This document shows positions 8,288 through 16,729 of a stretch of DNA of 64,000 bases, piece by piece. A program made the translations under genes and the position numbers. Location: assembly GCF_001280015.1 (NCBI RefSeq), contig NZ_LGDV01000190.1, forward strand, positions 186,001-250,000, written 5' to 3'. Below the pieces are notes generated by a model that searched no databases, had not been told where the DNA came from, and worked only from the letters and a program-made list of their open reading frames with translations. This DNA comes from Streptomyces sp. MMG1121. GTDB lineage: Bacteria > Actinomycetota > Actinomycetes > Streptomycetales > Streptomycetaceae. The first letter of the stretch is position 1. Every line of letters starts with the position of its first letter.

Positions 8288-9642
8288 TGGCACAGGTGCT
8301 GGAGTTCAAGCTTCCCGACCTCGGCGAGGGGCTCACCGAGGCGGAGATCGTCCGCTGGCTGGTCCAGATCGGTGACGTCGTCGCCGTCGACCAGCCGGTC
8401 GTCGAGGTCGAGACGGCCAAGGCCATGGTCGAGGTGCCCTGTCCCTACGGCGGCGTGATCACCGCCCGCTTCGGCGAGGAGGGCACCGAACTGCCCGTCG
8501 GGGCCCCACTGCTGACGGTGGCCGTGGGCGAACCGGCGGCGCAGCCGGAGGGCTCCGGCAACGTCCTGGTCGGCTACGGCACCCAGGCGCCCGCGGCCCG
8601 GCGGCGCCGGGTGCGGGCCGCGACGACGGCCACGACAGCCCCGGCGGCCCACAACGGCCGTGCGAGGGCGCCCGAACCGACTGCGGCGCCCTCCGCGCGC
8701 GTGGCGGCCCCGACGCCGGTGCCCGCGCTCGCGGAGGGACCGGTCCCGGTGATCTCCCCGCTGGTGCGCAAACTCGCCCGGGACAACGGCGTCGATCTGC
8801 GGGAGCTGTCCGGCTCCGGCCCCGACGGACTGATCCTGCGAGCCGATGTCGAGGACGTCGTGCGGGCCAAGGCCGTGCGCCCCGCCACAGCCGGGGAAAC
8901 GCCGGTACGGGCCCCTGCCGTGGCCCCCGTGGCCACCGCGCCGCCCGCCGAGGCCGGTGTCCGCATCCCCCTCAAGGGTATCCGCGGTGCCGTCGCCGAC
9001 AAGCTCTCCCGCAGCCGCCGGGAGATCCCGGACGCCAGCTGCTGGGTCGACGCCGACGCGACCGAGCTCATGCGCGCGCGTGCCGCGATGAACGCGGCGC
9101 AAGGACCGAAGATCTCCCTGCTGGCGCTGCTCGCCCGGATCTGCACCGCCGCGCTCGCCCGGTTCCCCGAGCCGAACTCCTTCGTCGACACCGAGGCCCG
9201 CGAGATCGTCCGCCTCGGCCAGGTGCACCTCGGATTCGCCGCGCAGACCGAACGCGGACTGGTGGTGCCGGTCGTCCGGGACGCCCACGCGCGCGATGCC
9301 GAGTCGCTGACCGCCGAGTTCGCGCGGCTCACCGAGGCCGCCCGCGCAGGGACGCTGACGCCCGGGGAACTCACGGGCGGGACCTTCACGTTGAACAACT
9401 ACGGGGTCTTCGGTGTCGACGGCTCCACCCCGATCATCAACCACCCCGAGGCGGCCATGCTCGGCGTCGGCCGCATCGTCCCCAAACCCTGGGTGCACGA
9501 GGGCGAGCTGGCGGTGCGTCAGCTCGTCCAGCTCTCGCTCACCTTCGACCACCGGGTGTGCGACGGCGGCACGGCGGGCGGCTTCCTGCGGTACGTGGCG
9601 GACTGCGTGGAACAGCCGGCGGTGCTTCTGCGCACGCTGTGA
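8287..9642 (+). CDS. bkdC: Dihydrolipoamide acyltransferase E2 (first bkd cluster)
   Basis: The 451-aa E2 core transfers the acyl group from lipoate to CoA. An N-terminal lipoyl domain has the modified lysine in EVETAKAMVEV (K45). An Ala/Pro/Arg-rich linker follows, then a peripheral subunit-binding domain (SPLVRKLARDNGVDLREL) that holds E1/E3. The C-terminal catalytic domain has the family motif in FDHRVCDGG. The ATG at 8287 is preferred over an in-frame start six codons upstream because it overlaps the bkdB stop and begins directly at the lipoyl fold (MAQVLEFKLPDLGEG). A strong hairpin follows at 9647-9672, closing the operon. Confidence 0.9.
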   Translation: MAQVLEFKLPDLGEGLTEAEIVRWLVQIGDVVAVDQPVVEVETAKAMVEVPCPYGGVITARFGEEGTELPVGAPLLTVAVGEPAAQPEGSGNVLVGYGTQAPAARRRRVRAATTATTAPAAHNGRARAPEPTAAPSARVAAPTPVPALAEGPVPVISPLVRKLARDNGVDLRELSGSGPDGLILRADVEDVVRAKAVRPATAGETPVRAPAVAPVATAPPAEAGVRIPLKGIRGAVADKLSRSRREIPDASCWVDADATELMRARAAMNAAQGPKISLLALLARICTAALARFPEPNSFVDTEAREIVRLGQVHLGFAAQTERGLVVPVVRDAHARDAESLTAEFARLTEAARAGTLTPGELTGGTFTLNNYGVFGVDGSTPIINHPEAAMLGVGRIVPKPWVHEGELAVRQLVQLSLTFDHRVCDGGTAGGFLRYVADCVEQPAVLLRTL

Positions 9643-9646
9643 CACC

Positions 9647-9672
9647 CGTGGGGCCCGACATGGGGCCCCACG
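9647..9672. terminator. Hairpin terminator after bkdABC
   Basis: Perfect 10-bp arms (CGTGGGGCCC / GGGCCCCACG) with a 6-base loop begin five bases after the bkdC stop. There is no U-tract, which is usual for Streptomyces terminators. Confidence 0.65.
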
Positions 9673-9732
9673 GCACCCGCAGGACACCCGCACGGCGCAT
9701 ACAAGCAGGCCCTGGCGGGACATACTCGGGGG

Positions 9733-10644
9733 ATGAGCGACAACACCCCCGTTGCCCCCGGGACGCCCGAGCCGTACGACGCCGTCGTGCTGGCCGGCGG
9801 CGCCGCACGGCGGCTCGGCGGTGCCGACAAGCCGGGGGTGCGCGTCGGCGGCCGGGCGCTGCTCGACCGGGTGCTCACGGCCTGCGCGGGCGCCCGTACG
9901 ACGGTTGTCGTGGCCGCGCGCCGGTCCACCGCGCGGCCGGTGCGCTGGACGCGCGAGGAGCCGTCCGGCGCCGGACCGGTCGCCGCCCTGGCGGCCGGCC
10001 TGCGCCTCACCACCGCCGAGCACACCGTCGTGCTCTCCGCCGACCTCCCCTTCCTCGAACCGGCCACCCTCCAGCGCCTGTTGGCCGCCCTGCGCGACAC
10101 CGGCGCCGACGGCGCACTGCTCACCGACGGCGGTGGTCGCGATCAGCCGCTCGTGGCCGCCTACCGCACCGGCGCGCTCCGCCGCGAACTGGCCGCCCTC
10201 GCGGCCGGACCCGACGGCCTCACCGGGCTGCCGCTGCGCCGGCTGACCGGCGCCCTTCGCCTCACCCGTGTCCCGGACCCGCTCGCGTCCTTCGACTGCG
10301 ACACCTGGGACGACATCGCCGACGCCAGGGCACGCATCAGGGAGCATGGGCACGTGTTGGATGAATGGATCTCCGCAGTCAAGGACGAGCTGGGCATCGA
10401 CCTGGACGTCGACACCGGCGTGCTGCTCGACCTGGCCCGGGACGCCGCGCACGGTGTGGCCCGGCCCGCAGCCCCGCTGACCACCTTCCTCGTCGGTTAC
10501 GCCGCTGCCCAGGGCAAGGGCGGCCCCGAGGCCGTCGCCGAGGCCGCCCGCAAGGCGGCCGCGCTGGCGCTGCGCTGGGAGGAAGAGAACAACGGGGGCG
10601 GGACCGGGAAAAGCGACGCCCCGAGCGCCCCGGACGCCGGATGA
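9733..10644 (+). CDS. MobA-like NTP transferase fused to a DUF6457 domain (molybdenum cofactor)
   Basis: The 303-aa protein has an N-terminal nucleotidyltransferase fold: AVVLAGGAARRLGGADKPG is the GTP-binding loop with its basic residue, and LSADLPFLEP carries the metal-binding aspartate. This is the pattern of MobA enzymes, which attach GMP to molybdopterin. From about residue 210 (VLDEWISAVKDELGIDLDVD) a small helical domain follows, matching the DUF6457 domain fused to such proteins in actinobacteria. The stop overlaps the moeA start (ATGA at 10641), so the two cofactor genes form one unit. Classical MobA is shorter, at about 190-200 aa. Guanylyltransferase activity is inferred from the family. 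Confidence 0.78.
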   Translation: MSDNTPVAPGTPEPYDAVVLAGGAARRLGGADKPGVRVGGRALLDRVLTACAGARTTVVVAARRSTARPVRWTREEPSGAGPVAALAAGLRLTTAEHTVVLSADLPFLEPATLQRLLAALRDTGADGALLTDGGGRDQPLVAAYRTGALRRELAALAAGPDGLTGLPLRRLTGALRLTRVPDPLASFDCDTWDDIADARARIREHGHVLDEWISAVKDELGIDLDVDTGVLLDLARDAAHGVARPAAPLTTFLVGYAAAQGKGGPEAVAEAARKAAALALRWEEENNGGGTGKSDAPSAPDAG

Positions 10645-11999
10645 CCGCCCCCGGAACCCGGGCCGGCGCGCCCGCGCAGGACAGCGACGACCTCGACCTC
10701 GAGGAAGCCCTGGCCCTCGTGAGGGAAGCGAAGGACGACGGCTGGGGCCGTCCGCCCGCCCCGGAGCCGCAGGACCCGGAGCAGCCCACCGAACGGCACC
10801 GCGCCACCCCCTGGCACCAGGCCCGCGAGATCGCCGCCCGCGCCGGCCGCGCCCGCCCCCGGCGCACCACCGTCGCCGTGCCGCTCGCCGACGCCCTCGG
10901 CCTGGTCCTGGCCGCTCCCCTCGACGCCCTCACCGACCTGCCCTCCTTCGACACCTCCGCCATGGACGGCTGGGCAGTCGCCGGACCCGGCCCCTGGCAG
11001 GTGCGGGACGAGGGCCTGCTCGCCGGGCACGCCCAGCCCCAACCGCTCACCGACGGCGAGGCCGTGCGCATCGCGACCGGCGCCCGCGTCCCCGCCGACA
11101 CCACCGCGGTCCTGCGCAGCGAGCACGGCCGTACCGACACGCAGGGCCGGCTGCACGCTGCCCGGGACATGGCGCACGGCCAGGACATCCGCCCGCGCGG
11201 CCAGGAGTGCCGCAGCGGCGACCAGTTGCTGCCCGTCGGCACCCTGGTCACCCCCGCCGTCCTCGGCCTCGCCGCGGCGGCCGGATACGACACCGTCACC
11301 GCCGTACCCCGTCCGCGTGCCGAAGTCCTGATCCTCGGCGACGAGTTGCTCAGCGAGGGACTGCCGCACGACGGGCTGATCCGGGACGCGCTCGGCCCCC
11401 TGCTGCCGCCCTGGCTGCGTGCGCTCGGCGCCGAGGTCGTCGCCGTGAGCCGGATCCGCGACGACGCCGAGGCCCTGCACCGGGCCGTGACCGGATCCGA
11501 CGCCGACCTCGTCGTGACCACCGGCGGTACCGCGGCCGGGCCCGTCGACCATGTCCATCCCACGCTGGAGCGCATCGGCGCGGAACTCCTCGTCGACGGC
11601 GTCAAGGTGCGCCCCGGCCATCCCATGCTGCTGGCCCGCACCAAGGACGACCAGCACCTCGTCGGCCTGCCCGGCAACCCTCTCGCCGCCGTCTCCGGCC
11701 TGCTCACGCTCGCCGAGCCGCTGCTGCGCACTCTCGCTGCCCATCCGGCCCCCGAGCGGTACACGCTGCCGCTCAGCGAGGCGATCCAGGGGCACCCGTA
11801 CGACACCCGGCTCATCCCGGTGGTGCTGCGCGGCGACCACGCCGTACCGCTGCACTACAACGGCCCGGCCATGCTCCGCGGTGTCGCCGCCGCCGACGCG
11901 CTGGCCGTCGTACCGCCCGGCGGGGCGCGGCAGGGTGCGGAGGCGGAGCTGCTGGACCTGCCGTGGGCGGCTGCCGGGATCGGGGTGTGTTTCACGTGA
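10641..11999 (+). CDS. moeA: Molybdopterin molybdenumtransferase MoeA
   Basis: The 452-aa protein inserts molybdenum into adenylylated molybdopterin. Family signatures include LPSFDTSAMDGWAV in domain I, LILGDELLSEGL and VTTGGTAAGPVDHV in the MogA-like domain, and VRPGHPMLLA and LVGLPGNPLAAVSG. An acidic N-terminal extension of about 50 residues precedes the MoeA fold. The ATG at 10641 overlaps the previous stop; upstream in-frame starts lie inside the MobA-like gene. Its last three codons and stop (TTC ACG TGA) are part of a perfect parS palindrome, so the gene's 3' end and a chromosome-segregation site share bases. Confidence 0.88.
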   Translation: MTAPGTRAGAPAQDSDDLDLEEALALVREAKDDGWGRPPAPEPQDPEQPTERHRATPWHQAREIAARAGRARPRRTTVAVPLADALGLVLAAPLDALTDLPSFDTSAMDGWAVAGPGPWQVRDEGLLAGHAQPQPLTDGEAVRIATGARVPADTTAVLRSEHGRTDTQGRLHAARDMAHGQDIRPRGQECRSGDQLLPVGTLVTPAVLGLAAAAGYDTVTAVPRPRAEVLILGDELLSEGLPHDGLIRDALGPLLPPWLRALGAEVVAVSRIRDDAEALHRAVTGSDADLVVTTGGTAAGPVDHVHPTLERIGAELLVDGVKVRPGHPMLLARTKDDQHLVGLPGNPLAAVSGLLTLAEPLLRTLAAHPAPERYTLPLSEAIQGHPYDTRLIPVVLRGDHAVPLHYNGPAMLRGVAAADALAVVPPGGARQGAEAELLDLPWAAAGIGVCFT

Positions 12000-12003
12000 A
12001 ACA
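11988..12003. other. parS site (ParB-binding, chromosome segregation)
   Basis: TGTTTCACGTGAAACA is a perfect 16-bp palindrome identical to the bacterial ParB recognition sequence; the 14-bp core GTTTCACGTGAAAC is the Streptomyces parS described near oriC. The moeA stop codon TGA (11997-11999) lies inside it. In Streptomyces, ParB spreads from origin-proximal parS sites to build nucleoprotein complexes for sporulation septation. Confidence 0.93.
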
Positions 12004-12141
12004 TCCGGGCCATGACGCCAACGCCCGCCAGGCAGCCGACCATCCGGCGACCCGTCGGGTGAAACTCCCGGCAGTTGTCCCGGGGATCTGCATGTCCACC
12101 GGGCAGACCGCTGAACGCACCCGTGGGCTCCGGCGCCGGGA

Positions 12142-13233
12142 TCAGGGTTGGGGCACAGCCCGCTGAATGGTGATCAACCGGTCCCCGGCCCGGAGAGTCT
12201 CCGCTCGGGGATCGGTGAAGTCCAGCATCTCCTTGTCCCGCATGACGGCGACCACAAGATCGGAGCTCTGGCGTGGAGAGTGCCCCACCTCGCCCGAGGA
12301 CACCGGACGCTCCACGAGATCCAGCCCGCTCCCGTACGTCATGAGGTCCTCCAGGACGTCCGCGCTGCGCTCGCTGGACATGGCCACACCGAGCAACCGG
12401 CCGGCCGAACTGGAGCTGGTGATCACGGCGTTGGCGCCGCTCTGCCTCAACAGCGGCACGTTCTCGTCTTCTCGGACGGCAACGACGATCGAAGCTCCCT
12501 TGTTGAGCTGCCGAGCAGTGAGTGTGACCAGTGTCGCGGTGTCGTCGCGCTGGGGAGCGACGATGACGTGAGCTGCCCGGTGCAGCTCGGCTCTGCGCAG
12601 CGTCTCTGTGCGGGTGGCGTCGCCGAGTACCGCGGCAAGCCCGTCACCGCTGGCAAGGTCCACCGCTTTCTTCTGCGGATCGACCACGACGATCTGGTCC
12701 TTTGACGTCCCTTGCCCAAGGAGGGTCTCGACGGCATGACGACCCTTTGTGCCGTAGCCGATCACGACCACGTGATCGCGGATGCGGGCGCGCCACCGTT
12801 CGATGCGGACCTGATGCCGGGTGCGTTCGGTGAGGACTTCCAGCGTGGTGCCGACCAGGATGATCAGGAACAGCACGCGCAGCGGCGTGATGACGAAGAT
12901 GTTGGTGAGCCGGGCGCCGTGGCTGACCGGGGTGATGTCGCCGTAACCGGTGGTGGAGAGGGTGACGGTCGCGTAGTACGCCGAGTCGATCAAGTCCACG
13001 GTGCTGTCCGCGCTGTCCCGGTAGCCGGTACGGTCCAGCCATACGAGCAGTGTCGTGAGGACAAGTACCAGCAGTGCCAGAGCCAGGCGCCTGAGCACCT
13101 GTTGGAGAGGTGGCATCTTCGCGCCGACCGGCAATCGGACCGATTGACCGTCGTCGACTCTGGACCAGTACCGGAGGGACCGCAGGGGTGAAAGGCGAGT
13201 GCTGTCCGATCCTGGTTGCCTTGGGGCACTCAT
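12142..13233 (-). CDS. Two-TM potassium channel with C-terminal RCK (TrkA-N) domain
   Basis: The 363-aa protein has two transmembrane helices (about residues 48-65 and 116-132) flanking a pore loop with the K+ selectivity filter TGYGD (95-99, in TLSTTGYGDITPVS). A cytoplasmic RCK/TrkA-N Rossmann domain starts at residue 153 (DHVVVIGYGTKGRHAVE) and is followed by a TrkA-C-like tail. This is the architecture of ligand-gated channels such as MthK. The ATG at 13233 is chosen because GAGGAAA lies seven bases upstream; a start 17 codons earlier is less likely. It is divergent, by 90 bp, from a gene encoding a closely similar RCK domain without a pore (13324-14019). Confidence 0.88.
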   Translation of the reverse strand: MSAPRQPGSDSTRLSPLRSLRYWSRVDDGQSVRLPVGAKMPPLQQVLRRLALALLVLVLTTLLVWLDRTGYRDSADSTVDLIDSAYYATVTLSTTGYGDITPVSHGARLTNIFVITPLRVLFLIILVGTTLEVLTERTRHQVRIERWRARIRDHVVVIGYGTKGRHAVETLLGQGTSKDQIVVVDPQKKAVDLASGDGLAAVLGDATRTETLRRAELHRAAHVIVAPQRDDTATLVTLTARQLNKGASIVVAVREDENVPLLRQSGANAVITSSSSAGRLLGVAMSSERSADVLEDLMTYGSGLDLVERPVSSGEVGHSPRQSSDLVVAVMRDKEMLDFTDPRAETLRAGDRLITIQRAVPQP

Positions 13234-13323
13234 CGTGCGTTTCCTCTGCTGTCGGTGTCGTGACGCTGGAGACCGTTCCGACATTGTTGCCCTTGACTCC
13301 CCTGGCCGGCGTGGGGATCACTG

Positions 13324-14019
13324 ATGAGTCGGAGGCATACCTTGCGTGATCACACTGTCGTCATCGGCTTCGGCACGAAGGGGCGGTCGGCGATCCGGAC
13401 CGTGTGCGCGACCGGGCTGAAGAAGGAACAGGTGGTCGTGGTCGACCCGAGCGCCAAGGCGGTCGACGCGGCGACCGCCGAGGGCTACGCGGGGGTCATG
13501 GGCGACGCCACTCGCAGTGATGTGCTCAAGCGGGCCGAGCTGCACAAGGCCCGGCAGATCATCGTGGCCCCGCAGCGCGACGACACGGCCGTCCTGGTCA
13601 CGCTGACGGCCCGGCAGCTCAACCGGGGCGCGAAGATCGTGGCCGCCGTGCGCGAGGAGGAGAATGCCCCGCTGCTCAAGCAGTCCGGCGCCGACGCCGT
13701 CATCACCAGTGCCAGCGCGGCCGGCCGACTGCTCGGCCTGTCCGTGCTCAGCCCCGCCGCCGGCACGGTCATGGAGGATCTGATCCAGCAGGGCAGCGGG
13801 CTGGACCTCGTCGAACGGACGGTGGTCCGCGGCGAGGTGGGCAAGCGACCGCGCGAGACCGACGACCTCGTGGTGAACGTCGTGCGCGGGCACCGCGTGC
13901 TCGGCTACGACGACCCGGCCGTCGGCACCCTCCAGTTGACCGACCGGCTCATCACGATCGTCCGCGCGTCCCCCGGCAACCAGGTCACCCCGGACATCCG
14001 GCCCCTGCCGCGGGCCTGA
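13324..14019 (+). CDS. Stand-alone RCK (TrkA-N/TrkA-C) protein, apparently a K+ channel without its pore module
   Basis: The product (231 aa from the ATG; 225 aa from a TTG at 13342 preceded by GGAGG with six-base spacing, which looks like the better start) is an RCK regulator. It has DHTVVIGFGTKGRSAI as NAD/ligand-binding fold and VIVDP-type acidic strand end (VVVVDPSAKAVD). By eye it is about 60% identical to the RCK half of the divergent channel at 12142-13233. It begins exactly where that channel's pore-RCK linker ends, and the 90 bp upstream contain no transmembrane coding sequence. It may be a truncated former channel, or a working cytosolic gating subunit comparable to KtrA. See the finding on this locus. 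Confidence 0.8.
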   Translation: MSRRHTLRDHTVVIGFGTKGRSAIRTVCATGLKKEQVVVVDPSAKAVDAATAEGYAGVMGDATRSDVLKRAELHKARQIIVAPQRDDTAVLVTLTARQLNRGAKIVAAVREEENAPLLKQSGADAVITSASAAGRLLGLSVLSPAAGTVMEDLIQQGSGLDLVERTVVRGEVGKRPRETDDLVVNVVRGHRVLGYDDPAVGTLQLTDRLITIVRASPGNQVTPDIRPLPRA

Positions 14020-14045
14020 ACCGGCGGCCTCGCCAGCGGAGCATG

Positions 14046-14080
14046 GACCGGCGACCGGCGACCGGCGACCGGCGACCGGC
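14046..14080. repeat. Five perfect tandem copies of a 7-bp unit (GACCGGC)
   Basis: Five head-to-tail copies of GACCGGC occupy 35 bp between the RCK gene and the quinone oxidoreductase gene, about 107 bp before the latter's start codon. The array is non-coding in the chosen gene model. Heptamer arrays of this kind can change copy number by replication slippage. Confidence 0.85.
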
Positions 14081-14186
14081 GTGGCCAGGGTCCGGGTATG
14101 CGGAGCGCTGCCCCGGAAGCGGGCGCGCGTGCGTGCGTGGGGAGTCTGCCCCGGGGACCGGGGCTGTGGGGGGTAGCGTCACCGGC

Positions 14187-15167
14187 ATGTATGCGATCAC
14201 GATTCCCGAACCTGGTGGTCCCGAGGCGCTGGTGTGGGCGGAGGTGCCCGACCCGGTGCCCGGCGAGGGAGAAGTGCTGGTCGAGGTGGTGGCCAGCGCC
14301 GTCAACCGTGCCGACATCCTGCAGCGGCAGGGTTTCTACACCCCGCCGCCCGGCGCCTCCCTCTACCCCGGCCTGGAGTGCTCTGGCAGGATCGCCGCGC
14401 TCGGCCCCGGAGTCACCGGCTGGGCCGTCGGCGACCCGGTGTGCGCGCTGCTCGCGGGCGGCGGTTACGCCGAGAAGGTCGTCGTACCGGCCGGGCAGCT
14501 GCTGCCCGTGCCCGAGGGTGTCGATCTCACGCGGGCGGCAGCGCTGCCCGAGGTGGTCTGCACCGTCTGGTCCAACGTGTTCATGATCGCCCACCTGCGG
14601 CCCGGCGAGACGCTGCTCGTGCACGGCGGCTCCAGCGGCATCGGCACGATGGCGATCCAGCTCGCCAAGGCCGTCGGCGCCAAGGTCGCGGTGACGGCCG
14701 GGACGAAGGAGAAGCTGGAGCGCTGCGCCGAGCTGGGCGCGGACATCCTCATCAACTACCGCGAGCAGGACTTCGTCGCCGAGATCAAGCAGGCCACCGG
14801 GGGTGCGGGGGCCGATGTGATCCTCGACAACATGGGTGCGAAGTACCTGGACCGCAATGTGCAGGCGCTCGCCGTCAGCGGACGCCTCGCGATCATCGGC
14901 ATGCAGGGCGGGGTGAAGGGCGAGCTGAACATCGGCACCCTGCTCAGCAAGCGGGCCGCGGTCAGCGCGACCTCGCTGCGCGCCCGTCCGCTGACCGAGA
15001 AGGCCGCCATCGTGGCCGCCGTACACGAGCACGTGTGGCCGCTGCTCGCCGCCGGGCACGTCCGCCCGGTCGTGGACCGCGAGCTGCCCATGCCGGAGGC
15101 GGCCGAGGCGCACCGGGTGCTGGAGGCCAGCGGCCACGTCGGCAAGGTGCTGCTGGTGGCGCCGTAG
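14187..15167 (+). CDS. NAD(P)H-quinone oxidoreductase, zinc-free MDR (PIG3/zeta-crystallin type)
   Basis: The 326-aa protein is a medium-chain dehydrogenase/reductase of the quinone-reductase branch. It shows the N-terminal GroES-like domain (NRADILQRQGFYTPPPGAS), which lacks the zinc-ligand cysteines of alcohol dehydrogenases, and the NADPH-binding Rossmann segment LVHGGSSGIGTMAIQLAKA followed by GAKVAVTAGT. The pattern with NRADILQRQG and YPGLECSG matches the PIG3 subfamily. The ATG at 14187 starts the conserved MYAITIPEPGGPE; the longer frame upstream would translate the heptamer repeat array. Its stop is 18 bases from the end of the oppositely oriented next gene. Confidence 0.88.
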   Translation: MYAITIPEPGGPEALVWAEVPDPVPGEGEVLVEVVASAVNRADILQRQGFYTPPPGASLYPGLECSGRIAALGPGVTGWAVGDPVCALLAGGGYAEKVVVPAGQLLPVPEGVDLTRAAALPEVVCTVWSNVFMIAHLRPGETLLVHGGSSGIGTMAIQLAKAVGAKVAVTAGTKEKLERCAELGADILINYREQDFVAEIKQATGGAGADVILDNMGAKYLDRNVQALAVSGRLAIIGMQGGVKGELNIGTLLSKRAAVSATSLRARPLTEKAAIVAAVHEHVWPLLAAGHVRPVVDRELPMPEAAEAHRVLEASGHVGKVLLVAP

Positions 15168-15185
15168 CGGCACACGCCCGGCCGT

Positions 15186-15908
15186 TCAGTCCCTGCGCAG
15201 GCGCAGGCCCAGGAAGGCCAGGCCCAGGCCGAGGCCGATGAGGACCAGGCCGCTGCCCAGCGGGAGGATCCGCAGGACCGGCCCGCCCGCGCCTTCGCCC
15301 TGCTGGACGGCGTTCTGGGCGGTGGGCTGCGTCGCCGGACCGGCGGTGCCGAGATCGGCCTCGCCCCTGGCGGCCGGGGTCGTCGGCGCCCCGGTCGGGA
15401 GGTCCGCGGTCTCCGGCTCCTCCGGACGGCCGGTGCCGGGGGCCTGGGTGGGCACGGAGTCGTCGCCCTCCACCTCGGCGCCGGGCCCGTCCGGCCGTCC
15501 CGGCCGCAGCCGTCCCTCGCCGGCCAGGCTGCCCGCCCGGGTCGGCTCGTCGGCCGGGGGGCGGTAGGAGGCGGAGGCGGAGTCGGAGGGCATGGGGAGC
15601 AGCGAGGTGCCGTCGGCAGGGGAGCCCCGGTCGTCGTGACCGGGTTCCGCCGGCCGGCCGTTGTCCGTGCGGCTGTCGTCCGAGCGGCCGGGGCGGTCCG
15701 CGTGGTCGCGGTCGTGGCCGTGACCGTGGCCGGGGCCCGCAGCCGGCCGGTGCGGGTGTTCCGGGCCGGTGGAGGTCCCGGCGCCGGGTTCGACGGCGTA
15801 CGCGGCCGGGGCGCAGGCGACGGCGACGCCGTACGCCGGCAGGGCCGCCATCGCGAGGACGAGCAGCAGTCGCACGGAGCGGAGTGTGAGTCGCAGCCAT
15901 GGAGTCAC
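15186..15908 (-). CDS. Secreted or cell-surface anchored low-complexity protein
   Basis: I do not recognise the family. The 240-aa product from a GTG at 15908 (GAGAGG about eight bases upstream) has an N-terminal signal peptide (RLTLRSVRLLLVLAMAALPA, cleavage probably near AYA-VEPG). A long hydrophilic region rich in Pro, Gly, Asp, His and Thr follows (a His/Asp/Gly stretch GPGHGHGHDRDHADRPGR), then a C-terminal hydrophobic helix LPLGSGLVLIGLGLGLAFLG ending in basic residues. That tail resembles surface proteins anchored by a C-terminal helix, but there is no LPXTG or LAXTG sortase signal. The His-rich stretch could bind metal; this is speculation. Confidence 0.6.
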   Translation of the reverse strand: MTPWLRLTLRSVRLLLVLAMAALPAYGVAVACAPAAYAVEPGAGTSTGPEHPHRPAAGPGHGHGHDRDHADRPGRSDDSRTDNGRPAEPGHDDRGSPADGTSLLPMPSDSASASYRPPADEPTRAGSLAGEGRLRPGRPDGPGAEVEGDDSVPTQAPGTGRPEEPETADLPTGAPTTPAARGEADLGTAGPATQPTAQNAVQQGEGAGGPVLRILPLGSGLVLIGLGLGLAFLGLRLRRD

Positions 15909-16082
15909 GTCAGTGACCTCTCGGAGCCCGGATGCCGTGATGGATGGATGACCGACGGAAATAAGCCTCACATTCATGGGCGAACGAGGCATTTCAGGAT
16001 GCTCCGTCGGGTCTAAGCGGTGGATCAGTCCCAGGAGGGGGCACCACGGTGATGAGGTGTACGGGTGCGAGAGAATGGCGGC

Positions 16083-16625
16083 ATGGAGATGCCGAGGAAC
16101 GAACGGTCACCGGAGAACCCGCAGATCCTGGTCGTGGGGCAGGACGGCATGGCGCTCAATGGCGGCACCGGGGACGGGGACTCCCGCGAGACGCCGGTGA
16201 CGGACCAGGTGGAGCAGCCTGCCAAGGTCATGCGCATCGGCAGCATGATCAAGCAGCTGCTGGAGGAGGTGCGTGTCGCTCCTCTGGACGAGGCGAGCCG
16301 GGCCCGGCTCAAAGAGATCCACCGCAGCTCGGTGAAGGAGCTGGAGGACGGCCTCGCCCCTGAGCTGGTCGACGAGCTGGAGCGGCTCTCCCTGCCCTTC
16401 ATGGACGACGTGACCCCCAGCGACGCGGAACTGCGGATCGCGCAGGCCCAGTTGGTGGGCTGGCTCGAAGGCCTCTTCCACGGGATCCAGACGACGCTGT
16501 TCGCCCAGCAGATGGCCGCGCGGGCCCAGCTGGAGCAGATGCGCCGCGCGCTCCCGCCCGGCATGACGGGCCACGAGGGCGACGACCCCCACACCGGCGG
16601 CCGCTCGGGCGGGCCGTACCTGTAA
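16083..16625 (+). CDS. bpa: Bacterial proteasome activator Bpa (DUF2587)
   Basis: The 180-aa protein matches the ATP-independent ring-shaped activator of the 20S proteasome (Bpa/PafE). The helical core runs from KVMRIGSMIKQLLEEVRVAP through ELEDGLAPELVDELERLSLP to QAQLVGWLEGLFHGIQTTLF. The chain ends GGPYL, like the C-terminal GQYL (HbYX-type) sequence of mycobacterial Bpa that inserts into the proteasome alpha ring. ATG 16083 is the likely start; an in-frame GTG at 16065 and ATG at 16089 are alternatives. The gene faces a kinase gene, with a strong bidirectional hairpin between them. The proteasome genes themselves are not in the window. Confidence 0.85.
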   Translation: MEMPRNERSPENPQILVVGQDGMALNGGTGDGDSRETPVTDQVEQPAKVMRIGSMIKQLLEEVRVAPLDEASRARLKEIHRSSVKELEDGLAPELVDELERLSLPFMDDVTPSDAELRIAQAQLVGWLEGLFHGIQTTLFAQQMAARAQLEQMRRALPPGMTGHEGDDPHTGGRSGGPYL

Positions 16626-16680
16626 GGCAGTTCGGACGAGCCTGTTCCGACGAACCTGTTCCGACAAACCTGTTCACAAA

Positions 16681-16712
16681 GAAGGGCCCGGCGGACGACC
16701 GCCGGGCCCTTC
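16681..16712. terminator. Bidirectional hairpin terminator between bpa and the kinase gene
   Basis: A perfect 14-bp stem (GAAGGGCCCGGCGG / CCGCCGGGCCCTTC) with loop ACGA lies between two convergent genes, placed to stop transcription from both. Confidence 0.8.
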
Positions 16713-16729
16713 CCGTCACACCACGCGCA

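Noticed and set aside
15026..15035. CACGTG core in the quinone oxidoreductase gene as a parS site
   Set aside because: Only the central hexamer matches; flanking bases differ from the parS palindrome at most positions.
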